Of a stretch of 53,228 nucleotides of DNA, positions 32,288 through 40,601 are shown piece by piece. A program made the translations under genes and the position numbers. The DNA is from a virus. Position 1 is the first letter of the stretch. The number at the start of each line of letters is the position of its first letter. Under the pieces are notes generated by a model. That model searched no databases and was not told the DNA's origin. It saw only the letters and a program-made list of their open reading frames with translations. The stretch is taken from the IMG/VR virus record IMGVR_UViG_3300046694_000329, positions 1 through 53,228 of that record. One strand, given 5' to 3'.

Positions 32288-33754
32288 TTACGGGACGGTC
32301 ACGTTGTGCTGCCAGACGATCTGATGCTGGCTACCGAGGACGTGATAGAAGATCGCGACGTTGCTCCGGCCCGACGTCACCAAGTCGTGCTCGACAATCG
32401 TGGCGGCGATGTCGGCCTCGACCAGATCCGGGTCGAGGACCTGAACCGCGGCCTCGGCGCGAGCGATGGCGGACCACATCCTCTTGATGAGCTTGTCGGT
32501 GTCACTCGACCACCGGACGCCATCGAAGTTGGAGTCCGCGCCGAAGCGATCCTCGGCCGCGATGTCGATCTGGATCGCGATCCCGATGATGGTGCGCACG
32601 ACGCCGATGTCGCGCACCTTGTCGTCGGGCTGGCCGCCCTGCGTGGTGTGCGTGGTGACGGCGCGCTCGCACTTCATGAGGTTTTGCGTGACGCTCCCGG
32701 TCGAGTCCAGGACCCCCGTAAACGGAGTCAACCCGGCGGCCAGCGCGGTCTCGACCTCGGCGGGCGTGTAGAGCACCGCGGTTGCGGGCGGGTACAGGGG
32801 GACCCGCACCTTGTCGTAGCTCGCGTTCAACCGCTCACGCGACAGCACCATCATCGCGAACGTGGTGGCGATCTCGCCGGCCGTATTGAGACAGCCCTCG
32901 ACGCTCGCGATCTCGAACGCCTTGTCGTTGCCGGCCGCAGCCAGCGCGGTTGCCGTCCCGATCGTGCCCGGCTCGCCCATGAAGTAGAGACCCCAGGTCT
33001 TGCTCGAGGCGCCCCAGCGGACCGCGATGTCGGCCAGGATCTCGGTGACGTCGGCGGCGACGTGGTTGGCAAACACGATGCCGTCGTAGCGCAGCGGAGA
33101 CAGCGCATCGAGCGCAGGCTGGTGATCGGTCGCGAGGGTTCCCGCGACCGTGGTGGCGACCGTGGCGGTGATGCCGGCGACCTGCTGGTCGACTGAGACC
33201 TTGACGTCCACGCCGTTGATGCCCTTGGTCGGGTGGGTGAGCGTCACCACGTTGGTCGCCACGGAGACCGTCACCGGGAGTTCGTTCTGGCGCGCCTTGA
33301 GCGCGTTGGAGATCGCGGCAGCGTTGTTGTTCTGCGTGGTGCCGTTGGGAACGCCGACGATGAACGTGCGACCCGCGACGCGCACGATCTGGTTTGAGTC
33401 GACCGTGGCCGTGCCGACGCACGTGATCGTCTGGACGTTCGCGACACCGGCGGACTCGGCGACCGGGACGCAGAACACGCGCGGCCCCGCGCCGAAGAAT
33501 GCCGCGCAGGCGATGCTCTGGCGGTGCATCAGGGCCAGCTCGCAGCTGACGCCGAACAGCGCATCGCCATCGCTCTGCGTGAGCCCCGTCATGTCGTAGA
33601 CCGTGCCGGCGACCGCGGTACCGCCCTTGGCCGCGCCGATCAGCGCGACGCGAAGCGGCACGTTGGTCAGCTTGCCGGCCGCGCGCAGGAGCGTGAATAC
33701 CTGGAAGCTCTGCGGACGCAGTAGGCTGTTCGGGACGTTCGTGTTGATGGTCAC
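32288..33754 (-). CDS. Contractile tail sheath protein (Mu gpL-like, 488 aa)
   Basis: The layout is that of Mu-type sheaths (FI/DUF3383-like): a short N-terminal arm (VPNSLLRPQSFQVFTLL), a variable insertion domain, a Rossmann-like core with YDGIVFANHVAADVTEILADIA and GLYFMGEPGT, and a C-terminal domain with VRVPLYPPATAVLYTPAE...LAAGLTPF and KDVIVRTIIGIAIQI-like strands, ending with the tube-binding region. It makes the contracting outer tube. Confidence 0.85.
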   Translation of the reverse strand: MTINTNVPNSLLRPQSFQVFTLLRAAGKLTNVPLRVALIGAAKGGTAVAGTVYDMTGLTQSDGDALFGVSCELALMHRQSIACAAFFGAGPRVFCVPVAESAGVANVQTITCVGTATVDSNQIVRVAGRTFIVGVPNGTTQNNNAAAISNALKARQNELPVTVSVATNVVTLTHPTKGINGVDVKVSVDQQVAGITATVATTVAGTLATDHQPALDALSPLRYDGIVFANHVAADVTEILADIAVRWGASSKTWGLYFMGEPGTIGTATALAAAGNDKAFEIASVEGCLNTAGEIATTFAMMVLSRERLNASYDKVRVPLYPPATAVLYTPAEVETALAAGLTPFTGVLDSTGSVTQNLMKCERAVTTHTTQGGQPDDKVRDIGVVRTIIGIAIQIDIAAEDRFGADSNFDGVRWSSDTDKLIKRMWSAIARAEAAVQVLDPDLVEADIAATIVEHDLVTSGRSNVAIFYHVLGSQHQIVWQHNVTVP

Positions 33755-34035
33755 GGGAATGCCTTTCGAGCGAGAACAATCCGACCGCCGGGCAGCTCAT
33801 CCGGCGCGGCGGCGAGCTCGAAGGTCGGGACCTCGGTTCCGTTCATGTCGCACGGAATGAGATCCCCGCGAGCGATCGAGCGGCGCACCGTCTGCGATCC
33901 GGCGAAGCGCACGCGAACGACCTCGCCGTCGACCACCTGCAGCTGCACACCGGACAGGCCGGCGCCATCGAGACGATGGATCGGAACCACCCTTCCGGGC
34001 GGCGCGGTCACGAGGATGAAGGCTGGGGCGGTCAT
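33751..34035 (-). CDS. Mu gp38-like small structural protein (94 aa)
   Basis: ATG 34035 has AGGAG upstream and the stop overlaps the sheath ATG (ATGA). The sequence is strand-rich: ILVTAPPGRVVPIHR and LQVVDGEVVRVRF, then a Tyr/Leu-poor C-terminal GGRIVLARK. Small proteins of this size precede the sheath gene in Mu-like phages. The role is unknown; its place suggests tail assembly. Confidence 0.6.
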   Translation of the reverse strand: MTAPAFILVTAPPGRVVPIHRLDGAGLSGVQLQVVDGEVVRVRFAGSQTVRRSIARGDLIPCDMNGTEVPTFELAAAPDELPGGRIVLARKAFP

Positions 34036-34042
34036 GGTTCTC

Positions 34043-34780
34043 CTACGAAGAGAGGTCGTCCTCGCGAATGTCGACGGTCGCGTGATCCGTCTTGGCCGCC
34101 GGCAGGTGGGCCTCACTCGCCAGGAGCGCGGCGCGGAACCGGATCGACTCGAGCAGCTGCGATACCGAGCGGAACTCGGAGATCTGGGTGTTGACCCGGA
34201 TCTTGTAGGTCTGCAGCCAGATCGTGATCGGCTGCGCGGTCCAGACCTCTTCCTCGCGCACGCGCCGGCACTGCTTGATGTCCGCGCCCGGGGCGCCGGC
34301 GCGCTGGCCGACGAGCAGCTCCTTGGCGTGCTCCATCGCGACATGCAGACCCGGGTCGGCAGTGAGATCGGCGAGGCCCGCGGTGTCGATCTCCATGCGG
34401 CCGATCTGCATGTTGCGCGCGTTCGTCGACGAGAAGTAGACGAGCAGCTCGATGTCGCCCACCTCGCCGTAGCCGCCGATGCCGGTCGTCTCGGCATCGA
34501 GGTCGCCGACCGCCACGGCGATCGATGGCGCGCGCGACAGCGCGGTCACGAACTGCGCAGCGTCGTCGTTGCTCGTGGTCGGCTTGAGCGTGAACGGGAA
34601 TGCCATGACCTCGACGAGATATCCGCCGTTCGACTTCTTCAGGCCGGAGAGCAGCTGCACCGCGCCCTGTTGGATGCGGGTGCGCTGCGGCACCGTCTTG
34701 CCGGTGTCGAATCGATGCGTCGGCGGCGTCGGGGGGATGACCGACGCGGACTCGAACGAGTCGAACAGGATGCGTGACAT
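34043..34780 (-). CDS. Mu gp37-like tail terminator (245 aa)
   Basis: ATG 34780 shares a base with the upstream TGA. The N-terminus MSRILFDSFE parallels the start of the gp48-like protein (MSRILFDGFD). A mixed alpha/beta core has LSRAPSIAVAVGDLD and GEVGDIELLVYFSST, then a long helical/charged end. Gene position between gpG-like and the sheath equals Mu gp37, the tail terminator. An upstream extension to 34858 is rejected. Confidence 0.6.
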   Translation of the reverse strand: MSRILFDSFESASVIPPTPPTHRFDTGKTVPQRTRIQQGAVQLLSGLKKSNGGYLVEVMAFPFTLKPTTSNDDAAQFVTALSRAPSIAVAVGDLDAETTGIGGYGEVGDIELLVYFSSTNARNMQIGRMEIDTAGLADLTADPGLHVAMEHAKELLVGQRAGAPGADIKQCRRVREEEVWTAQPITIWLQTYKIRVNTQISEFRSVSQLLESIRFRAALLASEAHLPAAKTDHATVDIREDDLSS

Positions 34781-35256
34781 CAGGTCTTGGCCGCCTGACG
34801 CGCGAGCGCCTTCTCGAAGTAGGTGCGGATCTGGCCGATCAGGAACGGCGAGATCCACAGGTACTGGCGGCTCGGGATGACCGAGCCGTGCCCGGCGACG
34901 CCGCCCTCCTGGTGGATCAGCGAGAAGCGCTTGACGCGTGAGCGCGCGATCAGCTCACGCGTGCTGGCGATCATCTGCAGCGCGGTCGGGAACCGGCCGA
35001 GTAGCCGCGTGGGCCAGCTGAGACGCTTGCCGCGTTTGCGGTCGATGCCGCGCGGGCGCTTGCGACGCTCGAGCGTGCTCGGCGCCAGGCCCTGCCAGTG
35101 CCGGCTCGGCGCCTCTTCCTTGCGCCAGTGATGGCGCTGGTCGAAGCGCACCGGACCGCGAAGATCCGAGAACACCTTTCTGATATCGAGGTGCCGGATC
35201 TTGTCGAAGGCGCCGTAGATGGTCTTGATGTTGACCTCCACGTTGATGCCCTTCAC
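34780..35256 (-). CDS. Phage virion morphogenesis protein (Mu gpG-like, 158 aa)
   Basis: GTG 35256 overlaps the gp36-like stop. The product is basic and Trp/His/Arg rich, with the core VRFDQRHHWRKEEAPSRHWQG followed by a Lys/Arg-rich block (RRKRPRGIDRKRGKR) and a C-terminal HGSVIPSRQYLWISP. This matches the virion-morphogenesis (gpG, tail completion) family of Mu-like phages. It would act at the head-tail junction. Earlier in-frame residues up to 36339 are shadows of gp35/gp36. Confidence 0.75.
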   Translation of the reverse strand: MKGINVEVNIKTIYGAFDKIRHLDIRKVFSDLRGPVRFDQRHHWRKEEAPSRHWQGLAPSTLERRKRPRGIDRKRGKRLSWPTRLLGRFPTALQMIASTRELIARSRVKRFSLIHQEGGVAGHGSVIPSRQYLWISPFLIGQIRTYFEKALARQAAKT

Positions 35257-35702
35257 GAATACCCCCGGAGGCGAGCGGCGGAGACCTTGAGCGATGGGTC
35301 GCGCGGCGCGGCCTTGTCGATCACGATGCCGGCCTTCGTGAGCTCGGGCTCGACGCCGAGCGAGTACATCCCGGTGGCGACGCCGACGAGCCACTCGCGA
35401 TCGGTCTTTTCCCGGTCGAGGTCGTCCTCGAGCGGCTGGCCGTTGTACGAGCCGCGGCGCAGGACGCGAATCGACCACGCGACGGCCTTGTACTTCACGA
35501 CCGGGGGAATCGCCGCAGCAACCGCATCGACCGAGACCCGATGGCCGATATAGCTCGCCATCTCGGCCGACGCCTCGGCGATCGCATTGGCGACCGCGGT
35601 CGTGTTGACGGCGCCCGACAGCAGGTTGTCGCGATCGGTCAGCTGGGCAAGTTTGATGATGCCCACCTCCGACTCGAGATCCGCCTGCGTGCAGTACGCC
35701 AT
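35253..35702 (-). CDS. Mu gp36-like head-tail connector protein (149 aa)
   Basis: The sequence MAYCTQADLESEVGIIKLAQLTDR is typical of DUF1320/gp36 proteins. Helices with AIAEASAEMASYIGHRVSVDAVAA and a VLRRGSYNGQPL turn follow. Family members sit at the head-tail interface. It overlaps gpG-like downstream and follows the gp35-like gene after 12 bases. Confidence 0.75.
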   Translation of the reverse strand: MAYCTQADLESEVGIIKLAQLTDRDNLLSGAVNTTAVANAIAEASAEMASYIGHRVSVDAVAAAIPPVVKYKAVAWSIRVLRRGSYNGQPLEDDLDREKTDREWLVGVATGMYSLGVEPELTKAGIVIDKAAPRDPSLKVSAARLRGYS

Positions 35703-35714
35703 CGGGGCCTCGGA

Positions 35715-36296
35715 TCAGTCCTTGCCGCCGAACCCGCCATCGGGATCGGGCAGCCCGGCCTTGGCCTTGCGCGCCGCGGCCAGGCGGCCAGGTGAGCCGT
35801 CGCCGGGGTCCTTGGCGCTCTGGCGGGCCTCGCGCAGAATGCGCGCGTTCTCGCTGCGCAGGCGATCGATCTCGGCGTCCTTGGCCGCGATCGTCTTGCG
35901 CATCTCGGACGCGTCGAACGCCTCGTGACCAAGCGCGGTCACGTTGAGGCCGGTGTCGGCGATGATCATCTCGGCGCTGTGCATCGAGACGATATAGGCG
36001 CCGGTCGGCTGGCCCTTCTCGTCGAGAACCGGACCCACGGTGTCGCCGTCGCCGGCCACGCAGATCTCGGTGCGGGCGGTCTCCTTGAACAGGCAGCCCG
36101 CACGCGAGCGCTGGGGGATACCACGCGCGGTCGTCACGTACAGGCGATCGCCTGGCTCCGGCTTGGCGTGGCCGGTCAGGCGGTTCTGCGCGGCGAGACG
36201 GGCGCGCTCCTTGGCCTCGTTCTCCGCCTGCTTGGCCTCGAGTAGGCGCTGTGCCTCCTCGGGGTCCATCATCTCGACTTGCATCAACTGGGGCAT
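35715..36296 (-). CDS. Mu gp35-like head-tail protein (193 aa)
   Basis: ATG 36296 has GGAG upstream. The protein is charged and helical at both ends (AKQAENEAKERARLAAQNRL and EMRKTIAAKDAEIDRLRSENARI), with a small central beta part (GDGDTVGPVLDEKGQPTGAYIVSM). Its slot between capsid and gp36 corresponds to Mu gp35. Function is inferred from position. Confidence 0.55.
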   Translation of the reverse strand: MPQLMQVEMMDPEEAQRLLEAKQAENEAKERARLAAQNRLTGHAKPEPGDRLYVTTARGIPQRSRAGCLFKETARTEICVAGDGDTVGPVLDEKGQPTGAYIVSMHSAEMIIADTGLNVTALGHEAFDASEMRKTIAAKDAEIDRLRSENARILREARQSAKDPGDGSPGRLAAARKAKAGLPDPDGGFGGKD

Positions 36297-36347
36297 CGGG
36301 TCTCCGCGGAGTGGTGGTTAGGTAGGGCATCCGCCCCAATCAGAAGC

Positions 36348-36394
36348 CGCTGGGCGAGGAATCGAACCCCGCGAGCCGCCCAACGCGGCCAGCG
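36348..36394 (-). ncRNA. tRNA-like three-way-junction element upstream of gp35 gene
   Basis: In the 111-base gap after the capsid gene, the minus strand holds a 6-bp stem CGCTGG/CCAGCG, a T-arm-like hairpin (CGGGG, loop TTCGATT, CCTCG) and a second hairpin CCGC-GTTGG-GCGG. The T-arm and acceptor-like stem look exactly like a tRNA 3' end but D and anticodon arms are absent. It may be a tRNA relic, an att fragment or an mRNA processing element. Confidence 0.4.
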
Positions 36395-36407
36395 TGTCGA
36401 GCCGGGA

Positions 36408-37544
36408 CTACGACCCCGGGCCGCCGACGATCTCCTGCGGCAGGCCGTACGCCGCTCCGAACTCGGCCTCGAGCCCGTAGTAGTAAGTGCCCTCCATGAA
36501 GACCTGGTAGCCCTCCTCGACCGACATCAGCTCCGCGGCGCGCTTGCGCTGCAGGATGACGGCGGTCGACTGCTGGGGCATCAGGAACCACTCGAGCCCG
36601 GTCAGGGTGACGCTGGTACCGAGCACCTTGGTCGTGCGGGCCTGAATCCAGGGCACCTCGACCGGGACGGCCGTGTCCTTGTCGAGGTTCTGCACGAGAC
36701 CGGCCGCGATGTCCTGCTTGAGCACGTTACGCACCGGGATGCGGTTCGCCGGGCCGTGCACCAGCATCATCGGCCCCTTGCCGACATTGACGGGCACGCC
36801 CTTCTCGTTCTTGAGCAGCTTGTAGGCGTTGACCGCGGTCTGGAACACGGACGCCGAGAACGCGCCGGTGACCTTGTTGCTGTACTGGAACGCGGCAACG
36901 CCGGTGTCGGCCGAGCGGAACGTGTGATCGGTGTCGATCAGATTCTGCCCGTCGTACGTGGCACCAAGGCTTGTGCCTTGGATGCCGGCGCACAGGAACG
37001 TGATCACCATGTCGTCGAGCGCGTTCGGGTAGCTCTCCGCGAGCTTGTCGACGAGCTGGCCGTAGAGCCCGAGCTGGTCGTTCCAGATCGTGCCCTTGCC
37101 GATCGCGATCGAGACCTCATGGGGCCGCGTGACGATCGGCGTGTTCTCCGCCGAGATCCGCTCGATGACCTTGGGGCCGAGCCACATGCGCATCGTCGGG
37201 ACGGCGTTCAGCCAGATCTCGCGATTGATAAGGTTCGGCGTGTCGACGACGAGCGCGAGCTTGTCGAAGAAGCTCTCGTAGGTCTTCAGGCGGTTGTTGA
37301 GCCGCGTCCCGAAGCCAACGTAGGCGATCTCGACCTTCTGCTCGTCCGGCGAGGTGCCGCCGATCCGGATCCCGGTGTTGACCGTGGTGTCGGCGAGCGC
37401 GCCGCCCCCGGCCATCGAGACCATGCCCGAGGGCAGGCGCTGGTTCGGTAGGTCCGACACCGAGCCGCCGTGACCCAGAAGGGTCCGGCGGAACATCGGG
37501 CGGCGCTGGCTGCCCTCGTGGAACTGCGTGATCAGGCCAGTCAT
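36408..37544 (-). CDS. Major capsid protein (Mu gpT-like, 378 aa)
   Basis: The sequence shows the gpT/Mu34 pattern: FDKLALVVDTPNLINREIWLNAVPTMRMWLG, then ERISAENTPIVTRPHEVSIAIGKG, TFLCAGIQGTSLGATYDGQNLIDTDHTF, and a C-terminal FLMPQQSTAVILQRKRAAELMSVEEGYQVFMEGTYYYGLEAEFGAAYGLPQ. It is an HK97-fold capsid subunit made at high level. It is coupled to the decoration protein upstream (TGATG-type overlap). Confidence 0.85.
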   Translation of the reverse strand: MTGLITQFHEGSQRRPMFRRTLLGHGGSVSDLPNQRLPSGMVSMAGGGALADTTVNTGIRIGGTSPDEQKVEIAYVGFGTRLNNRLKTYESFFDKLALVVDTPNLINREIWLNAVPTMRMWLGPKVIERISAENTPIVTRPHEVSIAIGKGTIWNDQLGLYGQLVDKLAESYPNALDDMVITFLCAGIQGTSLGATYDGQNLIDTDHTFRSADTGVAAFQYSNKVTGAFSASVFQTAVNAYKLLKNEKGVPVNVGKGPMMLVHGPANRIPVRNVLKQDIAAGLVQNLDKDTAVPVEVPWIQARTTKVLGTSVTLTGLEWFLMPQQSTAVILQRKRAAELMSVEEGYQVFMEGTYYYGLEAEFGAAYGLPQEIVGGPGS

Positions 37545-37963
37545 CAGATCGCTCCGATCTTTGCGCCGGTCATGTCGATCAGGACACCATCCACGGCGTC
37601 AACCGCCTTGATGATGCCGGCCAGGACGCTCTGCGATGAGGTCGCCCCGACCGTCACGTTGTCGATCACCACGGCCATCTGACCGATGTTGGCGGCGGTC
37701 AGCGTGCCGTCGTTCGCGAACCAGAAGCGCCCGGTCTTGACCGGGCACACCGTGTGACCGAGCGTCGTGTCGACGAGCTGGGTCGAGACGCCCTGGACCA
37801 GGCCGCTCGCGGTGTTCGCGCCGTTGAGCGCGGTGCCGGTGCCGTTGATGATCATGACGATCACCCCGCCCGGGATCTTGGTGGCGGCGGTCAGCGGAAT
37901 CGGCGGGATCTGTCCGCCGTTCCAAGACTCCTTGGTTGCGCGATCCGTGGTCGCTGCGGTCAT
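37544..37963 (-). CDS. Head decoration/cement protein candidate (139 aa)
   Basis: It lies between the scaffold and capsid genes and has the Thr/Ala/Val/Gly-rich, beta-barrel-like composition of DUF2190-type or gpD-like decoration proteins (KIPGGVIVMIINGTGTALNG, GRFWFANDGTLTAANIG, VVIDNVTVGAT). Position fits Mu gp33-like or decoration genes. ATG 37963 overlaps the protease gene stop. Confidence 0.65.
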   Translation of the reverse strand: MTAATTDRATKESWNGGQIPPIPLTAATKIPGGVIVMIINGTGTALNGANTASGLVQGVSTQLVDTTLGHTVCPVKTGRFWFANDGTLTAANIGQMAVVIDNVTVGATSSQSVLAGIIKAVDAVDGVLIDMTGAKIGAI

Positions 37964-38514
37964 CGCGCACCTCCTGCAGCCTGCCCGAGCGGGGCGAGGC
38001 CGTACTGCGCGCGAAGGTCGTTGACCGGGATGCCGAGCTGGACGGCGGTCGCCGCCAGCTGGTTGTCGGTCGGGACCGATGCGAGGGCCGCCTTGGGCGC
38101 CTCGGTCGTGGTCGCCGCGATCGCCGGCTGGCCGAGCGGCGCACGCGCGGCCATCTCGGAGAGCTTGGCGGCCAGCTTGTCGCGGCCGGCGGTCTTGCCG
38201 TAGTCGCGCAGGAGCGACTCGAGGGCGTCCGGCGTGTTCTTGCCCTCGGCGTCCTTGCCGTAGAGCAACTTGCCCGACTTGTACGCCTCAGCGACGAGCG
38301 CGTCGGTCGCGGCGGCGCCGGCGGTCGCGGCGAGCGCGGTCTGTACCGCGAGCTCGGAGGTCAGGCGGACGACTTCCGCACGCTGCGTGCCGGCGTCCAG
38401 CTCGGCCGCGGCGGCGCGCTCGCGCAGGCCGGTGACTGCGGTCACTGCCCGATCCTCGTCGGATTCGGTCAGTGCGGCCAGCGTCAGGGCCGCCGCAAGC
38501 TTGGGAAATGGCAT
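37960..38514 (-). CDS. Nested scaffold protein from internal start (gpZ-like, 184 aa)
   Basis: Met255 of the protease gene is preceded by AGGAG with 6 bases spacing, a much stronger signal than the one for the full gene. Translation from ATG 38514 would give only the helical scaffold part beginning MPFPKLAAAL. Mu makes its scaffold Z in this same way, in frame with I. Confidence 0.7.
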   Translation of the reverse strand: MPFPKLAAALTLAALTESDEDRAVTAVTGLRERAAAAELDAGTQRAEVVRLTSELAVQTALAATAGAAATDALVAEAYKSGKLLYGKDAEGKNTPDALESLLRDYGKTAGRDKLAAKLSEMAARAPLGQPAIAATTTEAPKAALASVPTDNQLAATAVQLGIPVNDLRAQYGLAPLGQAAGGAR

Positions 38515-39276
38515 CGCTCTCTCCTGGGGTTTTGTTCTGCGAACGGGTAGGTGAAGCTCGGCAGTTAGCGCCGCGCGGATTTCCTCGACGGAAGTGTCGC
38601 GAACCGCGGGAATGACAACAGTGCTGGTTTCCTTGCCCTCGTAGTCACTGAACTCGTATTGGACGATTTCCGGCTTGCCGTCAATCATCACGGTGTCGCC
38701 CGGCCAGCACGAGCAGCTGTCCGACGCCCGAACGTCGCAGCCGTGGGCCGTGCACATCACCGGACCGAGCGCGAACCAGCCGACCGAGAACTTGCGCCAC
38801 GTGCCGTCCAGGAACCCGATCACCGCGTCGGGCTTGACCACCTGCAGGACCTGCTCGAAAGCCGCCACGTTGGTCGATTCCTGGACCAGCTTGCTCGACG
38901 TGATGATGCCCTTGGAAGCGGTCATCGAGTAGGTGTTGTGATCGGTCAGGAACGGCGTGCCCTTCCAGCTCGGCGCGCGCGCCTCGAGCTTGTCGGCGGC
39001 GAGCCGCAGGTAGCGTCGGTTCGGGGCCTTGCGCTGGCGGAACGTGAGCGCCGTGATCGACAGCGCCATGTGCTTGCCGCCGCGGACCGCCGTGATCATC
39101 TCAGCCACATGCGCCTTGGTGTCCGGGTCGGGCTTGGCGTCCAGCTCGAGCGCGCTCGCGGTCAGCGAGGTCAGGCCCTTGTAGTTGTCGATCTCGATGT
39201 TGCCGATCAGCTGGCCCAGCTCGAAGTCGGACCGACAGCCGGCCACGCGGAGGATGGTTTGCTCGTCGAGGCTCAC
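37960..39276 (-). CDS. Prohead protease with C-terminal scaffold domain (Mu gpI/gpZ-like, 438 aa)
   Basis: GTG 39276 overlaps the portal stop. The N-terminal half resembles assemblin-fold (U35-type) proheads: GTPFLTDHN with a candidate catalytic His and KFSVGWFALG with a candidate Ser. A small Cys cluster (CTAHGCDVRASDSCSC) is unusual. Residues 255-438 are a charged, helical scaffold part ending in LRAQYGLAPLGQA. A strong ribosome site inside the gene allows a second start at residue 255. It matures the capsid and shapes its assembly. Confidence 0.75.
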   Translation of the reverse strand: MSLDEQTILRVAGCRSDFELGQLIGNIEIDNYKGLTSLTASALELDAKPDPDTKAHVAEMITAVRGGKHMALSITALTFRQRKAPNRRYLRLAADKLEARAPSWKGTPFLTDHNTYSMTASKGIITSSKLVQESTNVAAFEQVLQVVKPDAVIGFLDGTWRKFSVGWFALGPVMCTAHGCDVRASDSCSCWPGDTVMIDGKPEIVQYEFSDYEGKETSTVVIPAVRDTSVEEIRAALTAELHLPVRRTKPQERAMPFPKLAAALTLAALTESDEDRAVTAVTGLRERAAAAELDAGTQRAEVVRLTSELAVQTALAATAGAAATDALVAEAYKSGKLLYGKDAEGKNTPDALESLLRDYGKTAGRDKLAAKLSEMAARAPLGQPAIAATTTEAPKAALASVPTDNQLAATAVQLGIPVNDLRAQYGLAPLGQAAGGAR

Positions 39277-40601
39277 TTCTTCTTTTCCTCTCTCGCGTGA
39301 CCGGGGTCAGGCGGGTCCGTCGGCATGAACTTGACCGTGTCCTCGGTCGAGGACGGCTCGCGGAGGTTGAAGTCCTCCTGGATCTGAGACTTCGACAGCG
39401 GCACGGCCTGCCCGAGGATCTCGAGGGTCTGCGCCCACTGCAGGGCGTCGCGCCGGATCTTGATCTTGAGCCGGGGCGGAGCGGCCCGGTCGTAGCCGTT
39501 CCACGCGTTGAATGTGCGGGCGATGGAGGCCGTGAAGGTCTCCTGTAGCATCTGAGCGTCGTAGCACTTCTGGGCGTACGACCGGCTCTCGTGCACGCTC
39601 GCCGCATTGTAGGAGCCGACGCCGGCCACGTCGGTGTTGAGCGTACCGCCGGTGAACAGCTTGGCGATCTGCTCTTCACAGAGCTTGATAAGCTGTGGAT
39701 AAACCGTCGAGGAATCGCCGCCGCGGGCGCTCTCCTTGATGACGATCTCGGTCAGCGCGGACAGCACCGCGAACCCGTCCTGGCCGATCGCGCGGACCGC
39801 GTCCTCGAGCGCGGCGCGCGAGGCGCCGCTGGCGCCCTCCTCGTAGTAGCCGACCGCGAGCGGGATGCCGAACATGTCCGCGAAGATCTGCCAGCCCTTG
39901 ACGCCCCAGCGCTTGAACATCGCCCACACGGAGCCCGAGCGCATGAGGCCAGCGGCGAACGGGTTTCGCGAGAGGATGTTGCGGTAGACCGAGACCGACC
40001 ATAGGCCGGGCTCGAGCGAGATCAGCTCGTTCTTGCCGTAGTCCGACAGCCAGATCTCGTTCGCGCGCTCGACGCTCGGCGAAGCGAAGCGGCGCTGCGC
40101 GGGGTTCACGAAGTCGACCGGGACGACCACGCCCTCCTCGAGATCCCACACCATGTTCGTGGCCGCGTAGCCGTAGGCAACCGCGGTCAGCTGATGCGTG
40201 AGGTACGTGCGGAACTTGATCTGGTTCTGCAGCCGGTAATTCAGTTCGGTTGCCGCCAGCTCGCTCGGCTTGTCGTCGCGTCCCGGCATCACGACCCAAT
40301 CGCAGCCGGAGACGCTCTCGATCCGGTCGTTGATCTTCGAGCGAAGATCGGGATCCATCTCGATGATGTCGTGAAAGCAATCCATCTGACGCAGCGGCTG
40401 CCCGCGCTCGGCCGACCGGTAGTAGGAGAGGAGCATCTCGAGCGTCAGGTCGAACGCCGGATGCGTGTTCCAGGTCTCCGCCATCGTCGACATCTCGGCG
40501 GCGGCTCGCATGCGGCGCGTCGTGGGCAGCGGGTTCCCGCGCTCATCGAGGATCAGGGCTTGGCGTCGGAGGTTCGGCCGCGCGGCGAGCGCGACGCTCA
40601 C
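39273..40601 (-). CDS. Portal protein (Mu gp29/DUF935-like, 442 aa)
   Basis: GTG 40601 overlaps the terminase stop. It shows the DUF935 portal layout: TLEMLLSYYRSAERGQP, DPDLRSKINDRIESVSG, DWVVMPGRDDKPSELAA, FVNPAQRRFASPSVERANEIWLSDYG, RNILSRNPFAAGLMRSGSVWAMFKRWGVKGWQIFADMFGIPLAVGYYEEG, and a C-terminal RDALQWAQTLEILGQAVPLSKSQIQEDF. It forms the dodecameric DNA channel at the packaging vertex. Confidence 0.85.
   Translation of the reverse strand: MSVALAARPNLRRQALILDERGNPLPTTRRMRAAAEMSTMAETWNTHPAFDLTLEMLLSYYRSAERGQPLRQMDCFHDIIEMDPDLRSKINDRIESVSGCDWVVMPGRDDKPSELAATELNYRLQNQIKFRTYLTHQLTAVAYGYAATNMVWDLEEGVVVPVDFVNPAQRRFASPSVERANEIWLSDYGKNELISLEPGLWSVSVYRNILSRNPFAAGLMRSGSVWAMFKRWGVKGWQIFADMFGIPLAVGYYEEGASGASRAALEDAVRAIGQDGFAVLSALTEIVIKESARGGDSSTVYPQLIKLCEEQIAKLFTGGTLNTDVAGVGSYNAASVHESRSYAQKCYDAQMLQETFTASIARTFNAWNGYDRAAPPRLKIKIRRDALQWAQTLEILGQAVPLSKSQIQEDFNLREPSSTEDTVKFMPTDPPDPGHAREEKKK

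Noticed and set aside
34780-36339. 519-residue minus-strand frame
   Set aside because: Only the last 158 residues are the gpG-like protein; the rest is a shadow of gp35 and gp36.
36340-36425. Full tRNA gene
   Set aside because: A T-arm is present but D and anticodon arms are missing and a full-length fold would run into the capsid gene.
36279-37451. A 390-residue plus-strand open frame
   Set aside because: It mirrors the major capsid gene; no domain, no ribosome site.
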